Position numbers and translations under genes: made by a program | Notes under the pieces: generated by a model | The model's database searches: none | Told to the model about the DNA's origin: nothing | Seen by the model: only the letters and a program-made list of their open reading frames with translations | Source: Planctomycetota bacterium | GTDB taxonomy: Bacteria > Planctomycetota > Phycisphaerae > Sedimentisphaerales > Anaerobacaceae | Length of the DNA: 64,000 nt | Direction: 5' to 3' | Assembly (NCBI GenBank): GCA_022566315.1 | Contig: JADFJC010000001.1 | Coordinates: 35,982-99,981 of the forward strand | Shown here: piece after piece, positions 16,639 to 23,999 of the stretch | Layout of the letters: each line of letters opens with the position of its first letter | Numbering within the stretch: the stretch's first letter is position 1

Positions 16639-17054
16639 TGGTCCAGGCAAAAACAAGCAGGAAAGGTTTTAGTTTGATAGAGACACTCGTTGCCAGTGCC
16701 ATCCTTTCGGGAGCTGTTTTGACGATTGGAGCCATCAGCACGATGTCTCTTAGTGGAACAAGAGTTAACAGACGATATGAAACGGCGTTGTCATTGATTG
16801 ATAAACAGCTTAGCCTGATTGACTACGTCGGCATCGATGAATTCGTCGAATTAGGCCAAATGGAAGGAGACTTTGAAGAGATTGAGCCGGTGTACCATTG
16901 GGAAGTCGTTACCGAATACCAGGATATTGATAGTCTGTATCTGGTAACTATAACGGTTAGCTGGGTTGATGGCAGACGTCCTTATAGTCTCTCGGTGGAT
17001 ACTATGCTCAATGGGATAAGCGTATATATTGAGGTTGAGATTAGTCTGGAATAG
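16638..17054 (+). CDS. gspI: Type II secretion minor pseudopilin GspI
   Basis: A 138-residue minor pseudopilin with leader MVQAKTSRKG and FSLIETLVASAILSGAVLTIGA, including Glu5. The domain fits GspI by position and size (YETALSLIDKQLSLIDYVG). In known systems GspI forms the quasihelical tip with GspJ and GspK, which follow in the same order here. The start overlaps the gspH stop by one base. Confidence 0.85.
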   Translation: MVQAKTSRKGFSLIETLVASAILSGAVLTIGAISTMSLSGTRVNRRYETALSLIDKQLSLIDYVGIDEFVELGQMEGDFEEIEPVYHWEVVTEYQDIDSLYLVTITVSWVDGRRPYSLSVDTMLNGISVYIEVEISLE

Positions 17055-17056
17055 CA

Positions 17057-17818
17057 GTGAACAAGAAGATGAACTCGAAAAAGACAGGATTTACATTGGT
17101 AGAAGTGATGGTAGCGGTGACCATAGGGGGGTTTATTATGTTAGTGGCGGTTGGGACACTGAAGGCCATTACAAGCAGTGCCGAGATGATAGACAGTAAT
17201 ATCAGCGCTGCCGCTGAGGTGCGCTTTGTATCGAATATGCTCGCAAGAGACCTTGTGAATTTTTACCGTGACGAGAATATAGAAAATACCAAATTGATTG
17301 GGACAGTTGAAGATTCAGGGCAGGTAAGTACGAGCTATCTGGTTTTTTACACCGTCAGCAGGGCCAAGGCCAGGAGTGACCAGCCGGAAGGTGATATATA
17401 CGAAGTGGAATATTACCTGATGAAAGATGAAGGCAAGTCGCTGCTAATGAGGCGATTATGGCCTAACCCTAATGAAGAAGATGAGCCGGGCGGAATCTTA
17501 TCTGTAATTGCTGAGGATATTGGTGTTTTCCAGGTCAGATACTTTGACGGTGAAGAATGGTCCGATGAATGGCCTGAAGAGATGGATGTTTTGCCACAGT
17601 TGATTGAGGTCAATATTGTGGCTACCCCGCCGAGCCGTGGAACACCGGTAATGGAATCTTTTATTGCGAATTTCACCAGGTCTGTAGTCGGAGCAGTTGA
17701 TGCTTCTGAAAGTAGTGGGCAAGAACAAGGCGGCCCGGGAGGTGGAGGCCAAGGCGGCCAGGGTGGTGGAGGCCAAGGCGGCCAGGGAGGTGGTGACCAA
17801 GGTGGCCGGGGCGGATAA
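17057..17818 (+). CDS. gspJ: Type II secretion minor pseudopilin GspJ with Gly-rich tail
   Basis: A 253-residue minor pseudopilin starting at GTG 17057 (an in-frame ATG at 17069 is also possible). Leader MNKKMNSKKTG precedes FTLVEVMVAVTIGGFIMLV. The beta-rich body includes VRYFDGEEWSDEWPEE and LPQLIEVNI, as in GspJ. The last 35 residues are a Gly/Gln repeat (units of GGGGQGGQ) encoded by a short DNA tandem repeat near 17725-17815. That tail is not part of the usual family and may be a flexible linker or a replication-slippage product. Confidence 0.85.
   Translation: MNKKMNSKKTGFTLVEVMVAVTIGGFIMLVAVGTLKAITSSAEMIDSNISAAAEVRFVSNMLARDLVNFYRDENIENTKLIGTVEDSGQVSTSYLVFYTVSRAKARSDQPEGDIYEVEYYLMKDEGKSLLMRRLWPNPNEEDEPGGILSVIAEDIGVFQVRYFDGEEWSDEWPEEMDVLPQLIEVNIVATPPSRGTPVMESFIANFTRSVVGAVDASESSGQEQGGPGGGGQGGQGGGGQGGQGGGDQGGRGG
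17735..17815 (+). repeat. Short tandem repeat coding a Gly-Gln tail
   Basis: Imperfect repeats of GGTGGAGGCCAAGGCGGCCA (about 24-27 bases per period) at the 3' end of gspJ. Prone to slippage, so the tail length may vary between strains. Confidence 0.65.
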
Positions 17819-17843
17819 ACAGGAAGAGTCGTAAAACAAAAGT

Positions 17844-19160
17844 ATGACTGAGAAAATGATTACTAAGGTCAATAAAAAAGGGCTTGTTCTTGTAACAGTG
17901 CTGTGGGTAGTAGTGGTGCTTATGGTGATTGTTGCGGTGCTCGGGCGTAAAAGCCGGCTTGATACGAAGGTCTGCTTTGCGAGGATTGAAGGGATCAGGT
18001 GCAAGTGGGCATCTCGTGCGGGAATAGAAAAAGCTATCGGGGTGCTGAACGAGGACACAAGAGAAAGTGACTGCCTAACGGATTTTTGGAGCGATAATGA
18101 GGAAGATTTTCATGATATTTGGTTGGAGAACTGCTGGTTTACCGTTCGGGTTGTTGATGAGTCGAGCAAATTAAACATAAATACGGCTACAAAAGGACAG
18201 CTTTTAGAATTGCCGGAGATGCTTGAAGAAATTGCAGATGCGATAATTGACTGGCGGGACCAAGATGATACGCCGAGCGCGGGTGGTGTTGAAGGCGGAT
18301 ATTATGAGAATCTGCCGTTCGGATATATGGCACGGAATGGTCCGTTCAGGACAATACGTGAACTGCTTTTGGTCAAGGATGTTACCCCAGAGATGCTGTA
18401 TGGAGAGGACACCAACTTCAACGACCAACTGGATTACAATGAACAGGACGGTGACAAAAGTCCTCCGAATGATGACGGAGATAGTGAGCTGGATAAGGGA
18501 TGGATTGCGTATCTGACGTGCTATTCTTATGACAATAATAAAGACGCCGAGGGTAATCAAAGGACTAATATCAACAATGCCAATGAGAACCAGTTGACAA
18601 GATCTCTTAGTATTAGTAGCTCCCAGGCCAAATGGATTGTGGATAACCGCCCGAACAACGGATACCAAAGCATCGGTGATTTGATAAATAAGAACAGCTC
18701 AAAGCAGGCCCAGCCAAGTTCGCAACAGAACTCGGATGAAGCCGAGCCACTGGATTTACAGACGTTTAGTCAGATAGCGGACAAAATAACGGTAGATAAT
18801 AGTGAAAAGGTGTCGGGAAAAGTAAACATAAATACAGCGTCAGAAATTGTTCTGACAGCTTTGTTGGGTGGTGGTGATTCGGCTGAGCAGTTTGCCGCGG
18901 AAATAGTCGCTTACAGGGAAAATTTGATGTATGGAATGGAAAGCATTGCGGAAGTGATGCAGGTGCCGTCTATGGACATTGATAAGTTTAAGCAAATTGC
19001 GGGTTTAATAACCACCCGTTCCGATGTCTTTACAATTCGCTGCGTCGCGACGGCTGACAGAAACGGCAAAAATGGAGCAACACTGGAAACTGAGGCGGTC
19101 GTGGACAGGAGTTCGAGTCCTTGTAAGGTACTTTACTGGTATCAGGGAGCAAGTAATTGA
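17844..19160 (+). CDS. gspK: Type II secretion minor pseudopilin GspK
   Basis: A 438-residue protein. The leader NKKG is followed by LVLVTVLWVVVVLMVIVAVLG, lacking the +5 Glu, as GspK does. The large alpha domain holds two helix-hairpin-helix-like stretches (KLNINTATKGQLLELPEM near 110 and VNINTASEIVLTALLGG near 330) and AIIDWRDQDD, all typical. An Asp/Asn-rich stretch (DTNFNDQLDYNEQDGDK, about residue 190) could bind calcium. GspK caps the pseudopilus tip and recruits I and J. Its stop TGA overlaps the ATG of the next gene. Confidence 0.9.
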   Translation: MTEKMITKVNKKGLVLVTVLWVVVVLMVIVAVLGRKSRLDTKVCFARIEGIRCKWASRAGIEKAIGVLNEDTRESDCLTDFWSDNEEDFHDIWLENCWFTVRVVDESSKLNINTATKGQLLELPEMLEEIADAIIDWRDQDDTPSAGGVEGGYYENLPFGYMARNGPFRTIRELLLVKDVTPEMLYGEDTNFNDQLDYNEQDGDKSPPNDDGDSELDKGWIAYLTCYSYDNNKDAEGNQRTNINNANENQLTRSLSISSSQAKWIVDNRPNNGYQSIGDLINKNSSKQAQPSSQQNSDEAEPLDLQTFSQIADKITVDNSEKVSGKVNINTASEIVLTALLGGGDSAEQFAAEIVAYRENLMYGMESIAEVMQVPSMDIDKFKQIAGLITTRSDVFTIRCVATADRNGKNGATLETEAVVDRSSSPCKVLYWYQGASN

Positions 19161-20620
19161 TGAGCAGTAAGATCACTAAAACTAATATCGGGACACAGCG
19201 GTCTGTAGTAGCAATAGCACAGGAGGAAAGTAAGCTCAAAGCTATAGAACTTCGGGAACAGAAGGGTATTTTAAAAGTTCTCTGGACAAAGAGCAGCGAA
19301 GATACTGATACGGACTGGCGAGTTTTTGCAGCCGAGTGTGGTCTGTCCGTTGATCCTACGACTCATACAGGCGCTGACGATAACAAAGCAATCGTGGTTG
19401 GCTTTAATTCGGCAGGGGTGGTTTTTTATCGAATGAGTATACCTGCAGTGGGTGAGGAAGAAACCGCATCGATAGTTAAATTACAAGCTGAAACCCGGCT
19501 GCCGTTGCCTGTTGAACAAATGGAATTAGCCTGGCGAGCGGACCAGATGCAGAACGGGCAGGTAGGTATTATCGTAGCGGCGGCAAGAAAAAAGCTGCTA
19601 CAGGGATTTGTAGAAAATGTGCGGAGTTTTGAGCCCACGAAAATACTATTAGACTGCGAGGGGATAGTAAAGGCGTGGAAGGCGTTCTTTTCGGGAGATA
19701 AAAAACACGCTGTGGTTGTGAGTATAGCGGCACGGAATACGCAGGTTTGTCTGGCTGAAGATGGGCGATTGAGCAATGCTATGGTCCTGGATATAGGGAT
19801 GGAGGACCTTGCGGCAAAGGGCGAAGATGAACAAATGCAAACCTGCGAAAGATTTGTCCAGGACATGAGGAGCGTGCTGGAATTGTTTGGCTACGCCGAG
19901 CAAGCGGAATTGCCGGTTTTTGTACTTTCGGACGGTGACGCTGCGCATGTGAGCATAGTTTCTTCTCTCAGGTCGGCAGGATTGAATGCGCGAGTAGCCC
20001 TTCCGGACGTTAAAGATTCGAGGGTACCAAAGGAAATCGGTGTTGAGGGTATCTACGAATACCGTGTGCCGATAGGTCTTGGGCTAATGGCACTTGAGGC
20101 GAGTGAGGAAGAGCTTAACATTTTCGAGCATCTGTACAGCCCGGCCTCAAAAAAGGAAAAGAAGCATTGGCTGTATTCACCCAAGGTAGCGTGTGTAATT
20201 GCGGCGGTAATGTTAGTGCTATCAACTGTTGTCTTTTGTAGTGTTGATATGGCCAGTCCAGGCGCGATTGAAAAGCGTCTGAGCACATCAGGCTCGGAGG
20301 CTGATATCAATCTGCTAATGCAGCGGCAGAAACTAATCAAAACGGTTGCACAACAAAGGCCGGATTTACTCAACCTCCTGGGTCAGGTTAATGCGAGCGG
20401 TGAGAGAGGGATAAAGCTGGAGAGTTTTCATTTTAAGAAGGGCCAGCCGGTGACTATAACAGGCCATGCCTCCAGCAATGACCAGCTCTACAAATTTGAG
20501 AAAAGTTTGGAGGACAGAAGCAGCATAAAGAATGTGAAGAGGACATCAAGCCCGGACGCCAAAACCAAAAAGGTCAAATTTAGTATAACTTTTCATTACA
20601 AGAGTTTTACCAGAAGGTAG
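19160..20620 (+). CDS. gspL: GspL/PilM-type assembly protein
   Basis: A 486-residue protein coupled to gspK by a TGATG overlap. Residues 15-330 look like the actin-like cytoplasmic domain of GspL/PilM (VGFNSAGVVFYRMSIPAV, ARNTQVCLAEDGRL). A single membrane segment follows at about 336-358 (VACVIAAVMLVLSTVVF). The C-terminal 120 residues form a PilN-like ferredoxin-fold domain (IKLESFHFKKGQPVTITGHA). The order cytoplasmic-TM-periplasmic is that of GspL, which ties GspE to the inner-membrane platform. Sequence similarity is low, as usual for this family, so the call leans on topology and position. Confidence 0.75.
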   Translation: MSSKITKTNIGTQRSVVAIAQEESKLKAIELREQKGILKVLWTKSSEDTDTDWRVFAAECGLSVDPTTHTGADDNKAIVVGFNSAGVVFYRMSIPAVGEEETASIVKLQAETRLPLPVEQMELAWRADQMQNGQVGIIVAAARKKLLQGFVENVRSFEPTKILLDCEGIVKAWKAFFSGDKKHAVVVSIAARNTQVCLAEDGRLSNAMVLDIGMEDLAAKGEDEQMQTCERFVQDMRSVLELFGYAEQAELPVFVLSDGDAAHVSIVSSLRSAGLNARVALPDVKDSRVPKEIGVEGIYEYRVPIGLGLMALEASEEELNIFEHLYSPASKKEKKHWLYSPKVACVIAAVMLVLSTVVFCSVDMASPGAIEKRLSTSGSEADINLLMQRQKLIKTVAQQRPDLLNLLGQVNASGERGIKLESFHFKKGQPVTITGHASSNDQLYKFEKSLEDRSSIKNVKRTSSPDAKTKKVKFSITFHYKSFTRR

Positions 20621-20647
20621 AGAACTCGTGTAAAAGGTTTGAAAGCT

Positions 20648-21166
20648 ATGATAGAAAAATTAAATCAAAGAGACATACGGATATTGAAAATTGGTGCTGT
20701 GTGCGCAGCAGCTATCCTGGTGTTTTGGTTTGCATCCAAATGGCTTGACCGCTGGAAAGAGGCAAGAGCATCACTTGCCTTATTGGAAGATAAGTTAGAG
20801 CTTATCGATGTGGACAAGGCCAAGCGAGCAGGCTTGATGTCAATTGTGCCTGTGTTTGAGATGCCGAAAGAGGAAAAAACACAAAGATTCCTGTTTATAG
20901 ATAAACTTAGCGAACAATTAAAGAAGGCGGGAATAAAAAATCAGCCTTTGCAGGTTGTCTCTATCGGGAAATCAGGACAGGCCGGGTATAGATTGCTGCG
21001 TATGAAATGCAGCGCCAAGTGCAGGTTCACCCAGGTGCTCGATTTGCTTGCCAACTTGAAAGAGAATCCTTATCTGGTTGGGGTCGAAGAGCTGCGAATA
21101 AGAATCGATAAGAAGAAGCCCCAGGAAGTTGATATGGACCTGACAGTATCAACATTTATTAAGTAA
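20648..21166 (+). CDS. GspM/PilO-type assembly protein
   Basis: A 172-residue bitopic protein with one N-terminal membrane segment (ILKIGAVCAAAILVFWFASKWL), a coiled-coil linker (about 35-60) and a periplasmic domain of ferredoxin-like strand order. It sits directly after gspL, as gspM does. The ATG at 20648 is chosen since AAAAGG ends 10 bases upstream; a TTG 9 bases earlier would place the RBS too close. GspM partners the GspL periplasmic domain in known systems. The family name is inferred from topology and position. Confidence 0.65.
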   Translation: MIEKLNQRDIRILKIGAVCAAAILVFWFASKWLDRWKEARASLALLEDKLELIDVDKAKRAGLMSIVPVFEMPKEEKTQRFLFIDKLSEQLKKAGIKNQPLQVVSIGKSGQAGYRLLRMKCSAKCRFTQVLDLLANLKENPYLVGVEELRIRIDKKKPQEVDMDLTVSTFIK

Positions 21167-21178
21167 GGTAGGCAGATT

Positions 21179-21985
21179 GTGAAAATTGATTATTTGAAAG
21201 ATCTGAGAGAAAAGAAAGAATTGGTTTCAGTTGTACTGCTTGGTGTTTCAGCGTTTTTGGCGGTTTTGATTTTGGTTAAGGTAACGGGCTTTTTTACGGC
21301 CCCAGCCAAAGCAGAACTTTTAGTTAAGAATGCTGTTGCGCAAAACAACACGGATGCCAATGATATAGACAAGTATTTTGCGAAATACAAGGCGCTTGCT
21401 AATGAGTTGAAAAAGAACAATTTGTTTGCGCCGCCTGCGGCGAAGCAGCACCCGGTAAAAGAGGTCTGGGGTATATTTGGTAATGAGGTGCTGATAAAGG
21501 ACAAGTGGTACAAAATCGATGACACGGTGGGAGGCGCGAAGATTGTGGCAATCGGACCTACCGAAGTTACTATCGAATGGGACGGTAAGGAAAAAACCTT
21601 TGCCCCTATCGATTCAAAAAGTTCTTCGCAGCCGGGTGGTTCAAGAGCAACAGCCAAAGGGGGGCCTACGAGACCTGGAGGAGGAAGTGCCCAGATGGTT
21701 ATAATTCAGTCACAAGGAAGACCAACAGGCGATCCTGGAGACGGCCCTGGGGGCGGTATGAAGAGAATGAAGGAAAGATTCCAAAATATGTCGGGGGCTG
21801 ACAGAGACAAATTCATGGCTGTAATGAAGAAGAGAAGCGAAGAATATAAGAAAATGTCTGAAGAAGAAAGGATAAAGTTTAAATCCAAAATGATTGAAAA
21901 ATTCGGCGGAGGGGAGCCAGGTGGTGGACGGGGACCAGATGGCGGAAAACGAGGTGGTAAAATAATTATAAAAGGACTTAAGTAA
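21179..21985 (+). CDS. GspC-like inner-membrane protein, copy 1, with repeat tail
   Basis: A 268-residue protein starting at GTG 21179. It has one membrane segment (residues 12-36), then a periplasmic domain with KNNLFAPPA and VWGIFGNEVLIKDKWYK, DDTVGGAKIVAIGPTEVTI, which matches the GspC/PilP homology-region pattern that docks onto the secretin N0 domain. From residue 155 it becomes Gly-rich, then has two charged helical repeats (KERFQNMSGADRDKF, EEYKKMSEEERIKF) and a Gly/Arg/Lys tail. The gene is a near-perfect copy of its neighbour over the first 426 bases. The tail is unlike ordinary GspC and its role is unknown. Confidence 0.7.
   Translation: MKIDYLKDLREKKELVSVVLLGVSAFLAVLILVKVTGFFTAPAKAELLVKNAVAQNNTDANDIDKYFAKYKALANELKKNNLFAPPAAKQHPVKEVWGIFGNEVLIKDKWYKIDDTVGGAKIVAIGPTEVTIEWDGKEKTFAPIDSKSSSQPGGSRATAKGGPTRPGGGSAQMVIIQSQGRPTGDPGDGPGGGMKRMKERFQNMSGADRDKFMAVMKKRSEEYKKMSEEERIKFKSKMIEKFGGGEPGGGRGPDGGKRGGKIIIKGLK
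21211..21636 (+). repeat. Direct repeat, copy A of C-like gene duplication
   Basis: This stretch matches 22021-22446 at a constant offset of 810 bases without a visible indel and with only scattered substitutions. It marks a recent tandem gene duplication inside the T2SS operon. Confidence 0.9.
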
Positions 21986-21997
21986 GGGAGACAAATT

Positions 21998-22843
21998 ATG
22001 AAACTTGATTATCTGAAAGAAAAGAAAGAATTGGTTTCAGTTGTACTGCATGGTGTTTCAGCGTTTTTGGCGGTTTTGATTCTGGTTAAGGTAACGGGCT
22101 TTTTTACGGCCCCAGCCAAAGCAGAACTTTTAGTTAAGAAGGCTGTTGCGCAAAATAACGCGGGCGCCGAAGATGTGGACAAGTATTTTGCGAAATACAA
22201 GGCGCTTGCTAATGAGCTGAAAAAGAACAATTTGTTTGCGCCGCCTGCGGCGAAGCAGCACCCGGTAAAAGAAGTCTGGGGTATATTTGGTAATGAGGTG
22301 CTGATAAAGGACAAGTGGTACAAAATCGATGACACGGTGGGAGACGCTAAGATTGTGGCAATCGGACCTACCGAAGTTACTATCGAATGGGACGGCAAAG
22401 AAAAAACCTTTGCCCCTATCGACTCAAAAAGTTCTTCGCAGCCGGGCGGGTCGAGGGGTTCAAGGGGTTCAAGAGCGACAGCCAGTAGCGGTGGGCCTGG
22501 AGGAGGACGTGCCGAGATGGTTACAATTCGGTCGGAGGGAGGACCAATGGTCAGGCCTGAAGGCGGAAGAGGGTCCAGCCGTGGAGGCATGGAGAGATTC
22601 ATTGGGGGAATGAGGGAAAGATTCCAGAATATGCCTGAGGCCGACAGGGACAGATTTAGAGCCGAAATGCAGGAAAGAAGAGGAAGATATATGAATATGT
22701 CTGAAGCAGAAAGGGAAAAGTTCAGAGCCGAAATGCGTGAAAGATTTGGCGGTGGACGTTCAGGCGGTGGACGGCCGTCAGACGGCGAACGGGGCTCAGG
22801 TGGCAGTCGGGGCTCAGGTGGCGGACGACGAGGTGGTAGATAA
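21998..22843 (+). CDS. GspC-like inner-membrane protein, copy 2, with repeat tail
   Basis: A 281-residue paralogue of the previous gene, starting at ATG 21998 after GGGAG. The membrane segment and HR-like domain (VWGIFGNEVLIKDKWYK) are nearly identical to copy 1. The tail has diverged: more Arg in place of Lys, two repeats (RERFQNMPEADRDRFRAEM, GRYMNMSEAEREKFRAEM) and a Gly/Ser/Arg end. The sharp change from conserved head to diverged tail suggests different selection on the two parts. Inference: two C-like subunits may serve one secretin in mixed or alternative complexes. Confidence 0.7.
   Translation: MKLDYLKEKKELVSVVLHGVSAFLAVLILVKVTGFFTAPAKAELLVKKAVAQNNAGAEDVDKYFAKYKALANELKKNNLFAPPAAKQHPVKEVWGIFGNEVLIKDKWYKIDDTVGDAKIVAIGPTEVTIEWDGKEKTFAPIDSKSSSQPGGSRGSRGSRATASSGGPGGGRAEMVTIRSEGGPMVRPEGGRGSSRGGMERFIGGMRERFQNMPEADRDRFRAEMQERRGRYMNMSEAEREKFRAEMRERFGGGRSGGGRPSDGERGSGGSRGSGGGRRGGR
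22021..22446 (+). repeat. Direct repeat, copy B of C-like gene duplication
   Basis: Second copy of the duplication described at 21211-21636. Most differences are single bases; identity falls abruptly after the shared AAAAAGTTCTTCGCAGCCGG. Confidence 0.9.
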
Positions 22844-22873
22844 TGATAAAATGATTGAAGTGAGGTAAATAAA

Positions 22874-23887
22874 ATGAAACGTTCAGGAACAACACTAATA
22901 TTTGTAATAGTTTGGGCTGCGGTGCTTTTTGCTTCCTTTGTAATCGGCATTTGCATCAGAGAAGTCAGGTTTCAGTATGCCAAAGTTGAATCCAAAGCAG
23001 ACATTGAACCTGAGACAAGCAGTGAGGTTCAAATGCCAGACGCGACAGATCAACTTGTAAACGAGCTGGCCCAGAGAAGGCCTATGCCCGGCCCCGGAGG
23101 CGCTGAAAGGCCTCGCAATTTTTCTCCTGAAGAAAGAGCCGGAGCAGGAGGGGAAAGAATGGCGAGGATGGGGGAGCGATTTGAAGGTATGTCTGAGGAT
23201 GAAAGGCAAGAGGCTATAGCTCAGATGCGTGAAAGATTCGGCGGCAGGCGACGGGGAGGTGGTGAGAGGTTTCAAAATCTCTCCGAAGAAGAGAGAGCGA
23301 AAATGGAAGATGAAAGAAGACAGATGAGGGAAAGATTTGAGAACATGTCTGAGGAAGAAAGAGAAGCATACAGAGCACAAATGCGTGAAAGATTTGGTGG
23401 AAGGCGGTCATCAGGTGGCAGAGAAGACGGCCGCCGCCGATCAGGCGGCAGCGGTGACGGTGCACCTCCACCGCCGAAGGGCAGGGCCTGCTTTGTTGCT
23501 GAGACCCATGTGTGGGTAGATGGCAAGCTCGTACAAATTTCTAAAGTCACCGCGGGCCAGACAGTCGGCAAGCAGTTTTGTGGGTCATCGTCTCTGGAGC
23601 AGGTTCAGGAGCACGAAGGAACGTTCGAGTGTCGTGACATAGCGCTCGAGAGCGGAAATACCATCAGCGTTGTCGATGCACACTGCTTCATGCTCGATTC
23701 CGGACGATGGATCGCGGCACAGAACTTGACAAGCGGCCTAAGATTGAAAACGCTGACCGGCACTGTCGGTATCAAAAGCGTTACAAAAAGAGCCGTGCCT
23801 TATACCGGCAAAGTTTACAATCTGAAGGTTAAAAGCTCAGACCAGTACATGGTAGGCAAAGATATGGTAATTGTGCGTGATTATTAA
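22874..23887 (+). CDS. Membrane-anchored RERF-repeat protein with C-terminal Hint domain
   Basis: A 337-residue protein that joins three parts. Residues 8-28 are a membrane anchor or signal. Residues 80-175 hold three charged helical repeats (GERFEGMSEDERQEAI, GERFQNLSEEERAKM, RERFENMSEEEREAY), each ending near MRERFGG, the same repeat as in the two preceding C-like proteins. Residues 206-337 form a Hint (hedgehog/intein) domain: first residue Cys206 in ACFVAETHVWVDGKLVQI, block B-like NTISVVDAHCFML with His270, and block F-like YTGKVYNLKVKSSDQYMVG. The frame stops eight residues later at VRDY, with no His-Asn end or C-extein, so protein splicing is unlikely but N-S acyl shift cleavage or thioester chemistry before Cys206 is possible. 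It sits between the C-like pair and the secretin. Confidence 0.8.
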   Translation: MKRSGTTLIFVIVWAAVLFASFVIGICIREVRFQYAKVESKADIEPETSSEVQMPDATDQLVNELAQRRPMPGPGGAERPRNFSPEERAGAGGERMARMGERFEGMSEDERQEAIAQMRERFGGRRRGGGERFQNLSEEERAKMEDERRQMRERFENMSEEEREAYRAQMRERFGGRRSSGGREDGRRRSGGSGDGAPPPPKGRACFVAETHVWVDGKLVQISKVTAGQTVGKQFCGSSSLEQVQEHEGTFECRDIALESGNTISVVDAHCFMLDSGRWIAAQNLTSGLRLKTLTGTVGIKSVTKRAVPYTGKVYNLKVKSSDQYMVGKDMVIVRDY

Positions 23888-23999
23888 TGCGGTGCTTCGG
23901 TGCATGTTCGATCTGCTCATAGAACACCGCACCGGCCCGTAGCGCCGATCAGGCGAAAGACAGTAAGAGAATAATTGGATTTAGAATGAGGTGAAAAAA

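Noticed and set aside
19108-19125. GAGTTCGAGTCC resembling a tRNA T-arm
   Set aside because: Lies inside gspK in frame; no cloverleaf around it.
20648-21166. Separate pilO of a type IV pilus
   Set aside because: The surrounding gene order and secretin are those of a T2SS; PilO-like topology is shared with GspM.
22009-22956. 315-codon minus-strand frame across the C-like gene and the Hint gene
   Set aside because: Pro-rich mirror of Gly/Arg-rich coding sequence; no start signal or homology.
23489-23887. Hint domain as a splicing intein
   Set aside because: No C-terminal His-Asn and no C-extein; the chain ends just after block F, so cleavage is more plausible than splicing.
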